This document shows, in pieces, positions 10,055 through 20,019 of a DNA stretch of 64,000 nt; the stretch's first letter is position 1, and every line of letters starts with the position of its first letter. The stretch is from Roseivivax halodurans JCM 10272 (GTDB taxonomy: Bacteria > Pseudomonadota > Alphaproteobacteria > Rhodobacterales > Rhodobacteraceae), in NCBI RefSeq assembly GCF_000521785.1, contig NZ_JALZ01000015.1:1-64000 (forward strand), in the 5' to 3' direction. The position numbers were made by a program, and so were the translations under genes. The notes under the pieces are model-generated. The model worked only from the letters and a program-made list of their open reading frames with translations, made no database searches and was not told where the DNA came from.

Positions 10055-10930
10055 ATGGACATCAGGACCGTCGGGGTTGTCGGCGCCGGGCAGATGGGCA
10101 ACGGCATCGCGCATGTGATGGCGCTCGCAGGCTACGAGGTTCTGCTCAACGACGTCGATGCCGATGCGCTCGAGAACGCCGTCGCGCTGATCGAGAAGAA
10201 CCTCGACCGTCAGGTCTCGCGCGGCAAGGTCGAGGCGGCCGACCGCGACGCAGCACTCGCGCGCATCAGCACGACGATGGAGCTGACCGATCTCGGCCAG
10301 TCCGACCTCGTGGTCGAGGCCGCGACCGAGCGCGAGGAGGTCAAGACCAAGATCTTCGAGACGCTCGTGCCCGCCTGCAAGCCCGAAACGATCCTGACGA
10401 CCAACACCTCGTCGATCTCGATCACCCGCCTCGCCTCGCGCACCGACCGTCCCGAGAAGTTCATGGGCTTCCACTTCATGAACCCGGTGCCTGTCATGAG
10501 CCTCGTCGAGCTCATCCGCGGCATCGCCACCGATCAGGAGACCTACGAGGCCTGCCTCGCGGTGGTGGAAAATCTCGGCAAGGTCGCCGCCTCGGCCGAG
10601 GATTTCCCGGCTTTCATCGTCAACCGCATCCTCATGCCGATGATCAACGAGGCCTGCTACACCCTGCTCGAGGGCGTCGGCAACGTGCGCTCGATCGACG
10701 AGGCGATGAAGCGCGGCGCGAACCACCCGATGGGCCCGCTCGAGCTGGCCGACTTCATCGGCCTCGACACCTGCCTTGCGATCATGAACGTGCTGCATGA
10801 CGGGCTCGGCGACACCAAGTACCGCCCCTGCCCGCTCCTGTCGAAATATGTCGAGGCGGGCTGGCTCGGCCGCAAGACGAACCGCGGCTTCTACGATTAC
10901 CGCGGCGAGACCCCGGTGCCGACCCGCTGA
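10055..10930 (+). CDS. 3-hydroxybutyryl-CoA dehydrogenase
   Basis: A 291-residue 3-hydroxyacyl-CoA dehydrogenase of the short bacterial Hbd/PaaH type, which interconverts (S)-3-hydroxybutyryl-CoA and acetoacetyl-CoA with NAD(P). The Rossmann loop is [11 protein letters not shown] at residues 8-18. The catalytic histidine lies in [11 protein letters not shown], preceded by TNTSSIS, and the C-terminal domain holds [16 protein letters not shown]. It is a stand-alone dehydrogenase without a fused enoyl-CoA hydratase. The start at 10055 follows an AACGAGGCAGGAC leader. It ends 3 bases before the convergent acyltransferase gene. Confidence 0.95.
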   Translation: MDIRTVGVVGAGQMGNGIAHVMALAGYEVLLNDVDADALENAVALIEKNLDRQVSRGKVEAADRDAALARISTTMELTDLGQSDLVVEAATEREEVKTKIFETLVPACKPETILTTNTSSISITRLASRTDRPEKFMGFHFMNPVPVMSLVELIRGIATDQETYEACLAVVENLGKVAASAEDFPAFIVNRILMPMINEACYTLLEGVGNVRSIDEAMKRGANHPMGPLELADFIGLDTCLAIMNVLHDGLGDTKYRPCPLLSKYVEAGWLGRKTNRGFYDYRGETPVPTR

Positions 10931-10933
10931 CGC

Positions 10934-11854
10934 TCAGGCCCGGTCGAGCCCGCAGGTCCGCCGGCGCAGCCAGTTCACCAGATCGCGGCCCGATCCGTCG
11001 AAGGCGGCGATCTCCTCGGGGGTGATCGGCCTCCCGATCACCGGCGCCTGCGGCCGGCGGCACGAATGGACCACCTCGTGCAGCAGAAGCCCCTGGCGCA
11101 GCGTCGCCGAGAGCTTGTTGGCGATCTGGTAGGCGCGGCTGTTCTGCCCCGGAAAGCGGATCGGCACCACCGTCGCGCCCGAGCGCTGGATGAGGTTCGC
11201 GGTGAAGGGGTTCCACGGGGCCTCGAGTGCGGGCCCGAACCAGCGCTCCGACGCCGCCACCACCCCCGACGGGAACAGCGCGACCACACCCCCGTCCGAC
11301 AGATGCGCCATCGCGCGGCGGCGCATCTCGAGCCCCTGCGCCTTGGCGTCCTCCTCGTGCGGGAACGGCACAGGGATCATGAAGCGCTCGACCTCGCGCA
11401 CGCCCGTCAGCAGCGAGCGGGTCAGGATCCGGTAGTCGCGGCGCACGCGCCCGATGAGTTCGGCCATCACCATCCCGTCGACCAGCCCGTGCGGATGATT
11501 GGCGACGATCACAACGGGGCCCTCGCGCGGGATCCGCGCGATCTCGTCCTCTGGCGTCTCGAGGGTGATGCCCATGATCGACAGCGCCTGCGCCCAGAAC
11601 GCCTGCCCCTCGGCGGGACCGATGCGCTCGAACCGGCGCACCATGCGCAGGAGCGTCAGCTTGCCGGTCGCCCATTCCATCGTCCGGATCGTGCCGCGCT
11701 TCCACGGGCTCTCGAACGTGCCGGCATAGCTGAGCTTGCGCTTGTCGTAGGGCGCTTGCTCCGGTGGCTGGACCGTGAAGCGCTGCGGCACCTCGCGGCG
11801 CGGCGCCAGTCGCCGCTGCGGCTCGCCGCGCGGCGCGGGATCCGGCGTCAGCAT
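10934..11854 (-). CDS. lysophospholipid acyltransferase family protein
   Basis: A 306-residue PlsC-superfamily acyltransferase. The acyl-transfer motif reads NHPHGLVDG (about residues 119-127), with five residues between His and Asp rather than the usual four. This is seen in the hemolysin/OlsA-like branch (NHPFGxLDG). The phosphate-binding motif is FPSGVVAASE. It probably adds a fatty acid to a lyso-lipid at the inner membrane. Whether the product is phosphatidic acid or an aminolipid cannot be told from sequence. The start overlaps the ptsH stop by 7 bases, so it is read from the HPr-containing transcript. Confidence 0.85.
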   Translation of the reverse strand: MLTPDPAPRGEPQRRLAPRREVPQRFTVQPPEQAPYDKRKLSYAGTFESPWKRGTIRTMEWATGKLTLLRMVRRFERIGPAEGQAFWAQALSIMGITLETPEDEIARIPREGPVVIVANHPHGLVDGMVMAELIGRVRRDYRILTRSLLTGVREVERFMIPVPFPHEEDAKAQGLEMRRRAMAHLSDGGVVALFPSGVVAASERWFGPALEAPWNPFTANLIQRSGATVVPIRFPGQNSRAYQIANKLSATLRQGLLLHEVVHSCRRPQAPVIGRPITPEEIAAFDGSGRDLVNWLRRRTCGLDRA

Positions 11855-12126
11855 GACTCGCCGAACCGGTTGGCGATGAGCGCATCGATGGCGTCCGCAA
11901 GCGCCTCGGCGTCGGGCCCGGTCACCTCGACGTCGATGGTCGATCCCTTCGAGGCGGCGAGCATCAAGAGCCCCATGATGCTGTCGCCGGACGCGCTCAT
12001 GCCGTCGCGGCTGACCTCGGCCGAGGCGTCGAACCCTTCGACCACCTCGACCAGCTTGGCCGAGGCGCGGGCGTGCAGCCCCTTCTCGTTCACGATCTCA
12101 AATTGTCGGCGGACGGTGGTGCTCAT
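11848..12126 (-). CDS. ptsH: phosphocarrier protein HPr
   Basis: A 92-residue HPr. The phosphorylated histidine is His18 in EKGLHARASAKL, and the regulatory serine region is SGDSIMGLLMLAAS, the target of HprK. Together with the EIIA-Man subunit, HprK and RapZ on the same strand it makes the sugar-independent, regulatory PTS typical of alphaproteobacteria. No enzyme I or sugar permease is encoded in the window, so phosphate must come from a PtsP/EI encoded elsewhere. Confidence 0.95.
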   Translation of the reverse strand: MSTTVRRQFEIVNEKGLHARASAKLVEVVEGFDASAEVSRDGMSASGDSIMGLLMLAASKGSTIDVEVTGPDAEALADAIDALIANRFGESC

Positions 12127-12180
12127 TCGGGCCTTGAAGTTGTCTCGGATCGTCGGGCGAAGCGGGCGCGACGGGCCCTG

Positions 12181-12606
12181 TCAGGACGCCGTCTTGACGG
12201 GTCCATCCGCACCTAGATCCGGCTTAATGTTCTGGCTGTCAATGTATTTCCGCCCGGCCTCGAGCGCGCCGCGCACCGCGTCGGCCACGGTTTTCTGGCG
12301 CGATTTCGCGAGCTTGATCAGCATCGGAAGGTTGGCGCCGTAGAGGATGCGGCGGTTGTCGGGCTGACACGCCCGCAGGCTGAGATTGGAGGGCGAGCCG
12401 CCGAACATGTCCACCACGATCACCACGCCCTGCCCGGTATCGACCGCATCGGCCGCGGTGCAGATCTCGGTCTGTTTCGAGGCGCGGTTGCATTCGGGAT
12501 GGATCGAGATGGCGCGGATGCCGGACTGGACGCCCACGACATGCTCCACCGCCGCGAGGTATTCCCGCGCCAGTCCGCCGTGAGCCACGATGACGATCCC
12601 GATCAC
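12181..12606 (-). CDS. PTS EIIA component, mannose type
   Basis: A 141-residue EIIA-Man domain protein (PTS-dependent regulator). It begins VIGIVIVAHGGLA, where His9 is the phosphate acceptor, and contains VVDMFGGSPSNL, the second conserved active-site loop. There is no EIIB or EIIC partner, so it acts as a phosphorylation sensor rather than a sugar transporter. Translation starts at GTG, which overlaps the rapZ stop by 4 bases (GTGA); GGAGACGGGAGAC upstream is the ribosome-binding site. It precedes ptsH by 54 bases. Confidence 0.92.
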   Translation of the reverse strand: MIGIVIVAHGGLAREYLAAVEHVVGVQSGIRAISIHPECNRASKQTEICTAADAVDTGQGVVIVVDMFGGSPSNLSLRACQPDNRRILYGANLPMLIKLAKSRQKTVADAVRGALEAGRKYIDSQNIKPDLGADGPVKTAS

Positions 12607-13532
12607 GCGCTGCTGTCTCCCGTCTCCAGAACCCCTGCCGGGGCCGGATGGCGCGTCGCCCCTGCCAACCCCTGACGTTCCAGTTCGCGGTGCCGTATAG
12701 ACACGCGCCAGCCCTCCTGTGCAAGGGCGTCGGAGGCGCGTTCCGCCGCCGTGACCGAGCGATGACGCCCCCCGGTACACCCGAAGGCGATCGAGAAATG
12801 CGACTTTCCCTCGTCGCGGTAAGCGGGCAGCAGGAACCGCATCAGGTCCAGCACGCGGTCCTCGAACCCGCCCCAGCGCGCGTCCTGCGTCACGTGCGCA
12901 ACGACGGCCGGATCGAGGCCCGTCATCGGGCGCAGCTCCGGCTCCCAGTGCGGATTGTCGAGAAAGCGGCAGTCGAACACGGTGTCCGCCCCCTGAGGCA
13001 ACCCGCGCTTGTACGAGAACGAGCTGATCGTCACCGACAGCGCCCGCGTCTCGTCGAGCCCGAACTGCCGCGACAGCACCGCCCGCAGATCGTGCGGGCT
13101 GAACTCCGTCGTGTCGATCAGCGTGTCCGAGACGTGCCTCACCGGCTCGAGCAGCGCGCGCTCCTGCTCGATGCCCTCGGTGGGCGACGCGTCCGGGGCG
13201 AGCGGATGGCGGCGGCGCGTCTCGGAATAGCGCCGCACGAGCACGCCGATGCTGCAATCGAGGTAGAGAAGCTCCATCTCCACCCCGGCCTTGCCTGCGA
13301 AACGCGTGGTGAGGTCCACCACACCCTCGACCGTGAAGTCGCGGTTCCGCACGTCGAGGCCGAGCGCCATTGGCCGATCGGGCCCCGGCCCGTCGAGCAG
13401 CCTCGGGATCAGGGTCAGAGGCATGTTGTCGATCGCCTCGTAACCGAAATCCTCGAGCGCGTTGATCGCGGTCGTCCGGCCGGCACCCGACGGGCCGGTG
13501 ACGAGGATCACGCGTTGCGCACTCTGGACCAT
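12603..13532 (-). CDS. rapZ: RNase adapter / nucleotide-binding protein RapZ
   Basis: A 309-residue P-loop protein of the RapZ/YvcJ family. The Walker A motif is GPSGAGRTT at residues 13-21, followed by the signature INALEDFGYEAIDNMPLTL. The C-terminal half carries FAFGCTGGRHRSV-like conservation (here IAFGCTGGRHRSV). In enterobacteria RapZ targets GlmZ for RNase E cleavage; in alphaproteobacteria its position beside hprK and EIIA-Man is conserved but its role is less clear. It lies 7 bases downstream of hprK and overlaps the EIIA gene by 4 bases. Confidence 0.95.
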   Translation of the reverse strand: MVQSAQRVILVTGPSGAGRTTAINALEDFGYEAIDNMPLTLIPRLLDGPGPDRPMALGLDVRNRDFTVEGVVDLTTRFAGKAGVEMELLYLDCSIGVLVRRYSETRRRHPLAPDASPTEGIEQERALLEPVRHVSDTLIDTTEFSPHDLRAVLSRQFGLDETRALSVTISSFSYKRGLPQGADTVFDCRFLDNPHWEPELRPMTGLDPAVVAHVTQDARWGGFEDRVLDLMRFLLPAYRDEGKSHFSIAFGCTGGRHRSVTAAERASDALAQEGWRVSIRHRELERQGLAGATRHPAPAGVLETGDSSA

Positions 13533-13539
13533 GGTTACC

Positions 13540-13962
13540 CTACTCCTTCCGTCCGCCCTTCAGATATTGAACAAGCGCAGCTGCGAAATGGGGTTGCGCC
13601 ATTTTGTGAATGAGCGGGACCTGCCGTGACAAGACACAAACCTCCTTCGGATCCGGAAGCCGCGCGGTTTCCTCCCGCGATAGGTCAACCACGACACACA
13701 GAAGGGCCTTGTCGGTCACGTCTGCGTGAAGAATCCCCATTCCCCGCGCCTCGATCAGGCCCCTGATCGCGCCGGGCGCGGTCAGCGCGATTCCGTCCGG
13801 GCCGTCCTCGAGGATCACCCGGTCGTCCGAAACGAGCGCCGCACCCGCCGCCATCATCTCGAGGGCCAGAGCGGACTTTCCGCTGCCCGACGGGCCGCGG
13901 ATCAGCGCGCCTCTCGTGCCGATGGCGACGGCGGTGGCGTGGAGGATCAGCGGACCGGCCAC
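13540..13962 (-). CDS. hprK: HPr kinase/phosphorylase, short alphaproteobacterial form
   Basis: A 140-residue HprK made only of the C-terminal kinase domain; the N-terminal half of the Firmicutes enzyme (about 310 residues) is absent, as is usual in alphaproteobacteria. The Walker A loop is GPSGSGKS at about residues 23-30, followed by VSDDRV. It phosphorylates the regulatory serine of HPr. Translation starts at GTG at 13962, 4 bases after the chvG stop; no ATG gives a complete fold. It is in the chvI-chvG-hprK-rapZ-EIIA-ptsH run. Confidence 0.93.
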   Translation of the reverse strand: MAGPLILHATAVAIGTRGALIRGPSGSGKSALALEMMAAGAALVSDDRVILEDGPDGIALTAPGAIRGLIEARGMGILHADVTDKALLCVVVDLSREETARLPDPKEVCVLSRQVPLIHKMAQPHFAAALVQYLKGGRKE

Positions 13963-13966
13963 GCCG

Positions 13967-15703
13967 TCAGAGCGGCAGGCCCACGACGAAGCGGGCGCCC
14001 AGCGGTTCGGAGGTGACGTCGGCCTCGGTCGGGCGGATGTTCTCGACCCAGATGACGCCGCCATGGGCCTCCACGATCTGCTTGGAGATGGCGAGGCCAA
14101 GCCCCGAATTGTTGCCGAAATCGCTCTCCGGCCGTTGCGAGTAGAACCGCTTGAAGATCTTGGTCAGCGCCTCGTTGGGAATGCCGGGGCCGGTATCCTC
14201 GACCACCACCAGCACGCGGTTGTCGCGGCGCCGGGCCCAGACCCGGATCGCGTCGCCGTCCTCGCAGAACGAGATCGCGTTGGTGATGAGATTGACGAAG
14301 ACCTGCGCGAGCCGCGCCTCGAGTCCCTGGATGCGGATCGGCTGCGGCGGCAGGTCGGTGATGAATTCGACACCCTTCTTCTTGGCGTCCTCGCCGAGGA
14401 ACTGGGCGAGATTGTCGATCATCCCGAGCAGGTCGAACTCCTGTTCCTCCTCCTTGACGAGCTCGCTGTCGAGCCGGGAGGCGTTCGAGATGTCCGACAC
14501 GAGGCGGTCGAGCCGGCGCACGTCGTGCTCGATCACGTCGAGCAATTTCTGCCGGTGGTCCTCCTTGCGGACCATGCGCAGGCTGCCCACCGCCGAGCGC
14601 AGGGAAGCCAGCGGATTCTTGATCTCGTGGGCGACATCGGCCGCGAACTGCTCGTTGCCGTCGATCCTGTCGTAGAGCGCCGCCACCATGCCACGGATCG
14701 CGCCCGAGAGACGCCCGATCTCGTCCGGCCGCGCGGTCAGGTCGGGGATCCGGATCCGGCCCTTGTGCGCCCGTGAGCGGTTGCGGTCGCGCCCGATCTC
14801 CGCCGCCTCGGCCAGGTCCGAGATCGGATGCGCGATGGTCGAGGCCAGAACGAGGCTGAAGCCGATCGAGGCCAGCGTCGCGATCATGAACATCTGCAGC
14901 ACCCGCTCGCGCTCGAGCCGGACGGCGGCGTCGACCTCGGCGGCGGACGCGACCGACGCGACGATGCCGAGGACCCGGCCCTCCTGCATGATCGGGCTCA
15001 GAGCGGTGAAGGCGGTCTCGCCCTCCCGCGTGGCCGACCGGACCACCCGGGTCTCGGCCGGATCGCCCTCCTCGATCAGGCGAAGCACGCGCTCTTCGCG
15101 GGTCGGCGGCGCGCCCCGCGAGAGGATATCGAGGCTCCCCGACACCGCGTGCCAAGCCCCGGAGACGAGGTCCGAGATCACCGTCGGCTGCGCCTCTTCC
15201 CCGGCACCGGGCCCTTCCGCCGGATGCATCTGGCCGGTCTTCTCTCCGACAAGCGCGCTTCTTGCATCGAAGACGAAGAGCTCGGTGCCGTCGCGCAGGT
15301 TGATCCCCCCGAGTATCGCGTCGAGGTCGAGCCCCTCGCCCGGCGCGAGACCCACCTCGGCCCCTGGCGGGATCCGCGCCTCGATCACGTCCGCGACGAG
15401 TTCGATTTCGGCCTGGGCGGCATTGATGCGCTCGACCTCCAGCATCCCGCGGGAGCCGTTGAGGAACAGGATCCCCACGACCATGATGTTGAGCGCGATC
15501 AGGTTGAAGGTGATGATCTTGCGGGTCAGCGGCGAGCGGTTGAGCGAAAAGAGCCCGCGACGCTCGCGGCTGTCGCGCAGCTCCTGCTCGACATTCGCGT
15601 GGGGCGCGATCCAGTCGTCGCCGAGCACCACGTCGCTCTCGCGGCGGCCGTCCTCGTCCTGATCCCGAGACTCGTCGATGCGCGCGGCCAGAGCCATGCT
15701 CAC
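13967..15703 (-). CDS. chvG: sensor histidine kinase ChvG (ExoS family)
   Basis: A 578-residue membrane histidine kinase. TM1 is about residues 62-82 and TM2 about 271-291, flanking a periplasmic sensor of about 190 residues. A HAMP segment follows, then the phosphorylated His359 in [16 protein letters not shown], and an HATPase with N, G1 (VEDTGPGIP) and G2 (NNSGLGLAI) boxes. ChvG/ExoS responds to envelope and acid stress in rhizobia. The ATG overlaps the chvI stop (ATGA). Its place between chvI and hprK is the classic alphaproteobacterial order. Confidence 0.95.
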   Translation of the reverse strand: MSMALAARIDESRDQDEDGRRESDVVLGDDWIAPHANVEQELRDSRERRGLFSLNRSPLTRKIITFNLIALNIMVVGILFLNGSRGMLEVERINAAQAEIELVADVIEARIPPGAEVGLAPGEGLDLDAILGGINLRDGTELFVFDARSALVGEKTGQMHPAEGPGAGEEAQPTVISDLVSGAWHAVSGSLDILSRGAPPTREERVLRLIEEGDPAETRVVRSATREGETAFTALSPIMQEGRVLGIVASVASAAEVDAAVRLERERVLQMFMIATLASIGFSLVLASTIAHPISDLAEAAEIGRDRNRSRAHKGRIRIPDLTARPDEIGRLSGAIRGMVAALYDRIDGNEQFAADVAHEIKNPLASLRSAVGSLRMVRKEDHRQKLLDVIEHDVRRLDRLVSDISNASRLDSELVKEEEQEFDLLGMIDNLAQFLGEDAKKKGVEFITDLPPQPIRIQGLEARLAQVFVNLITNAISFCEDGDAIRVWARRRDNRVLVVVEDTGPGIPNEALTKIFKRFYSQRPESDFGNNSGLGLAISKQIVEAHGGVIWVENIRPTEADVTSEPLGARFVVGLPL

Positions 15704-16401
15704 TCTTCGTTGTAGCGGTAGCCGATGCCGTACAGGGTCTCGATCGCGGAGAATTCCTCGTCCACGGAGCGCATCTTCTTGCGCAGACGCTTGATGTGGC
15801 TGTCGATGGTCCGGTCGTCGACATAGACCTGATCGTCGTAGGCGACGTCCATGAGCTGATCGCGCGACTTGACGAAGCCCGGCCGCTGCGCGAGCGCCTG
15901 CAGCAGCAGGAACTCGGTCACGGTGAGCGAGACGTCCATGTTCTTCCAGGACACCGAATGGCGCAGCGGATCCATCGAGAGCGATCCGCGCACGATCATC
16001 TTGGTGTCCTCGGTGTCGCCCACGGCACCGGTCTCGACCGCCTCCTGCCGGCGCAGCAGCGCCCGGATGCGCTCGACCAGGAGCCGCTGCGAGAACGGCT
16101 TCTTCACGTAGTCGTCGGCACCCATGCGCAGCCCGAGGACCTCGTCGATCTCGTCGTCCTTCGAGGTCAGGAAGATGACCGGCATCTTCGATTTCTGGCG
16201 CACCCTCTGGAGCAGGTCCATGCCGTCCATGCGGGGCATCTTGATGTCGAAGACCGCCATGTCCGGCATGCGCTTGTTGAAGGCGTCGAGCGCCTGCTGG
16301 CCGTCATGGTAGGTCTCGACCTCGAACCCTTCGGCCTCGAGCGTCATGGCGACCGACGTCAGGATGTTCCGGTCGTCATCGACGAGAGCGATCTTGGACA
16401 T
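15700..16401 (-). CDS. chvI: response regulator ChvI
   Basis: A 233-residue OmpR-type regulator. The receiver holds acidic residues DDD at 8-10, phospho-acceptor Asp52 in VFDIKMP, a threonine in FLTSKDD and a lysine in YVKKPFS. The C-terminal winged helix (about 135-230) ends with [17 protein letters not shown] and the YGIGYRY wing. It is the partner of ChvG; in rhizobia ChvI controls envelope, exopolysaccharide and central-carbon genes. GAGG precedes the start at 16401. The divergent neighbour is pckA, a recurrent arrangement suggesting shared control. Confidence 0.96.
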   Translation of the reverse strand: MSKIALVDDDRNILTSVAMTLEAEGFEVETYHDGQQALDAFNKRMPDMAVFDIKMPRMDGMDLLQRVRQKSKMPVIFLTSKDDEIDEVLGLRMGADDYVKKPFSQRLLVERIRALLRRQEAVETGAVGDTEDTKMIVRGSLSMDPLRHSVSWKNMDVSLTVTEFLLLQALAQRPGFVKSRDQLMDVAYDDQVYVDDRTIDSHIKRLRKKMRSVDEEFSAIETLYGIGYRYNEE

Positions 16402-16760
16402 TGGCGAGATCCTCGTTTCTGTACTGGGCCATCTTAACCCAAGCATATGAGCGGTTTTGCGTTTACCATCAAACGGTATTTGCGAATCACTGCCGCCCCG
16501 CGACGGCATGAGATACCACGACCACTGACCAATGACTTAACCGCACACTTTCGCATCGCGAGGCGTCGCGCGCGGCAGATCCGCCGGAACCCGCGAAACA
16601 TGATTGCGCTAAACTGGGCCTGGTTGCGCTAAACTGTCCCGGCCACCCTATCGACCCCGGAAAACGACATGCTAGAGGAAACCTGTCGCCGGTGTGTCGC
16701 CGGCGGTGACGAGTGACAGGACCGCCTTCGGGGGCGGGGCGACGAGGAGCGCAAGGACCG
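16402..16760. promoter_or_regulatory. chvI-pckA divergent intergenic region
   Basis: These 359 bases hold no gene. Near chvI, an imperfect inverted element (CGTTT and AAACG arms with a 6-base spacer) lies about 16464-16479. Nearer pckA are two identical 13-mers, TTGCGCTAAACTG, at 16604-16616 and 16624-16636. The second could supply a -35-like TTGCGC with a weak CCTATC 17 bases downstream. GAGGAGC and AAGGA stand just before the pckA start. No strong consensus promoter is visible for either gene. Confidence 0.6.
16604..16636 (+). repeat. 20-bp-spaced direct repeat upstream of pckA
   Basis: TTGCGCTAAACTG occurs twice, at 16604-16616 and 16624-16636, with start-to-start distance 20 bases, close to two helical turns. 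The copies are identical and stand 125 bases upstream of the pckA start. Tandem sites on one face of the helix fit an OmpR-type regulator such as ChvI, or a pckA-specific repressor. Which protein binds is not known. Confidence 0.55.
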
Positions 16761-18359
<1,599 letters not shown>

Positions 18360-18381
18360 TCCGCGCCTGCCTCATGGCGAT

Positions 18382-18413
18382 GCGGCGCGTCCGGCCCCGG
18401 GCGCGCCGCTTTT
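18382..18413 (+). terminator. pckA rho-independent terminator
   Basis: An 8-bp perfect stem (GCGGCGCG with CGCGCCGC) enclosing 12 bases is followed by four Ts. It starts 23 bases after the pckA stop. Confidence 0.8.
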
Positions 18414-18464
18414 CGTGACGCGCCCCCGCTTGTACGCGCCCCCGCGCGCCGCCATGGTCCCCCC

Positions 18465-18992
18465 ATGTTGCGCAGCGTTCTCGCCCTCCTCCTCGTCTCC
18501 GGCCCGGCCCTCGCCGAGACGGCGCAGTACGATCCGGACCGCTTCGAGGTCACGCAGGGCGTCTTCTGCGAGGTGCCGTCCTCGGGCCGGATCGAGGCCC
18601 CGGGCACCGTCGCGGGCCATATCGAGCTCTTCGCCGAATCCCCCGAATTCGAGTGGCTGACCAACGTCGTGCCCGCCGTGAACGGTCTCAGCTTCGGGGT
18701 GAAGACCGAGGCGCTCGACGGCATGGTCTACGACGGCGTCGTGCTGACCCTCACCCACCCGCAATTCGCCGAATCGGGTGCAACGGCCCAGAGCTACGTG
18801 ACGATGCTCGGCGGCGCCTCGAGTTCGATCAACGCCTATACGTTCGACACGAAAGAGGAACTCGCGACCGGCACCTGGTCCTTCACCGCGACCCGCAACG
18901 GTGACATTCTCTACTCGGCGCTCTTCGAAGTTGTCCCACCCGAAGCCGCGCCCGAGATCGCCTCCGCCTGCGGCGGCCTGCCGATCAGCTGA
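18465..18992 (+). CDS. secreted DUF3859-like protein
   Basis: A 175-residue protein with a cleavable signal peptide (MLRSVLALLLVSGPALA, cleavage near Ala17) and a single beta-rich domain. It keeps two cysteines, in GVFCEVP and near the end in SACGG, that could form a periplasmic disulfide. Segments such as APGTVAGHIEL, NVVPAVNGLSFGVKT and VLTLTHPQF match the pattern I know for DUF3859 proteins of Rhodobacterales. No enzymatic motif is seen. It stands alone between the pckA terminator and a convergent TSUP gene. Confidence 0.75.
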   Translation: MLRSVLALLLVSGPALAETAQYDPDRFEVTQGVFCEVPSSGRIEAPGTVAGHIELFAESPEFEWLTNVVPAVNGLSFGVKTEALDGMVYDGVVLTLTHPQFAESGATAQSYVTMLGGASSSINAYTFDTKEELATGTWSFTATRNGDILYSALFEVVPPEAAPEIASACGGLPIS

Positions 18993-19020
18993 CGCAGGCC
19001 CTCGCCGCATCGCGAGCCCC

Positions 19021-19071
19021 CTTCTTCTTGGCGAAAATATCCCGGGAGCGCGAGGGCAGCGCCCTCGCTCC
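19021..19071 (+). repeat. dispersed hairpin repeat, copy A
   Basis: Copy of a 48-51 base element: CTTCTTCTTGGCGAAAATAT, then CCCGGGAGC, then a hairpin with arms GCGAGGGC and GCCCTCGC around a 3-base loop. It lies between two convergent genes (DUF3859 and TSUP), where the hairpin may help end transcription. Related copies are at 21822, 41841, 48024 and 59590. Confidence 0.85.
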
Positions 19072-19100
19072 TGCCCGCGGAACCCGAGACCCGGAAAAGA

Positions 19101-19871
19101 TCAGCCGAGCAGCGCCCGCCGCACGAGGTTCAGCCCCGCGATCAGCAGCACCGCGAGCGTCGCCCGCCGGAACGCCTGCTGGTCGATCCGGTCCTGCGCC
19201 AGCCCGCCGAGCCACATGCCGAAGACCGCCGTCGGCACCAGCGCCAGCGACAGCCAGACGGTGTTGCCGTTCAGCACCCCCGAGCCCACATGCGCCGCCG
19301 TCAGCAGCACCGCGCCGAGCCCGTAGATCACCCCCTGCACCCGCATCTGCTCGCGCTTCTCGGTGCCGATCATCGTGAGGTACGCGACCGTAGGCGGACC
19401 CCAGACCCCCGACATGCCGCCGATGAACCCGGCAAAGGCCGCGATCGCGACCTCGACGGCGCGCCCGCCGCCGCCCGGCAGATCGCCCTTCCAACCGAGC
19501 AGCTGCGCCGCCGCGAAAAGCGTGATCGGCACCCCGATCGCGAGGTAGAGCACCTGCGCCGGCAGCACCGAGACCAGCTGCGCCGAGAGAAGCAGCACCG
19601 CGCCCCCGACGATCAGGAACACCCGGAACCGCTTGACCGAGCCCCAGGCCGCGCGCGGTCCCTGCCGCAGCGCCTGCATCCCGTTGGAGAAGAGCGTCGG
19701 CAGGATCAGCCCCGCGAGCGCCAGTTCCGGAGACAGGATCGAGCTCATGCCCGAGATCATGATCATCGGCATGGCGAAGCCCACCATGCCCTTCACCACG
19801 CCCGAAACGAGCGCGATCCAGAGGCAGAGTGCCAGCCCCGCGGGGCCGATCAGGGAGAAAAGTGCATCCAT
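19101..19871 (-). CDS. sulfite exporter TauE/SafE family (TSUP) permease
   Basis: A 256-residue inner-membrane protein with about eight hydrophobic segments and the TSUP repeat pattern: G(M)VGFAMPMIMI in the first half and FIGGMSGVWGPPTVAYL in the second. TSUP proteins move sulfur-containing anions or small organic acids. The substrate cannot be predicted here and no sulfur-metabolism genes are nearby. The gene is monocistronic, convergent with the DUF3859 gene and divergent from mcd. Confidence 0.9.
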   Translation of the reverse strand: MDALFSLIGPAGLALCLWIALVSGVVKGMVGFAMPMIMISGMSSILSPELALAGLILPTLFSNGMQALRQGPRAAWGSVKRFRVFLIVGGAVLLLSAQLVSVLPAQVLYLAIGVPITLFAAAQLLGWKGDLPGGGGRAVEVAIAAFAGFIGGMSGVWGPPTVAYLTMIGTEKREQMRVQGVIYGLGAVLLTAAHVGSGVLNGNTVWLSLALVPTAVFGMWLGGLAQDRIDQQAFRRATLAVLLIAGLNLVRRALLG

Positions 19872-20019
19872 GCGCGCCTCTTAGCAGGCTCCCCGGAGAG
19901 GCACAGCCACAAACGAGCGAGAAACATAAGAACGGATCGCGACGCCGCTTGGTATTTTTGTTGCGCTGCACCTGCGAAAGACCTATTTCGTGCTCGACAC
20001 GGGATAGAGGACATCTGCA

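Noticed and set aside
14366-14380. CTTCTTCTTGGCG inside chvG, resembling the head of the dispersed repeat
   Set aside because: It encodes the conserved lysine run DAKKKGV of ChvG, and no hairpin or rest of the element follows. Chance match.
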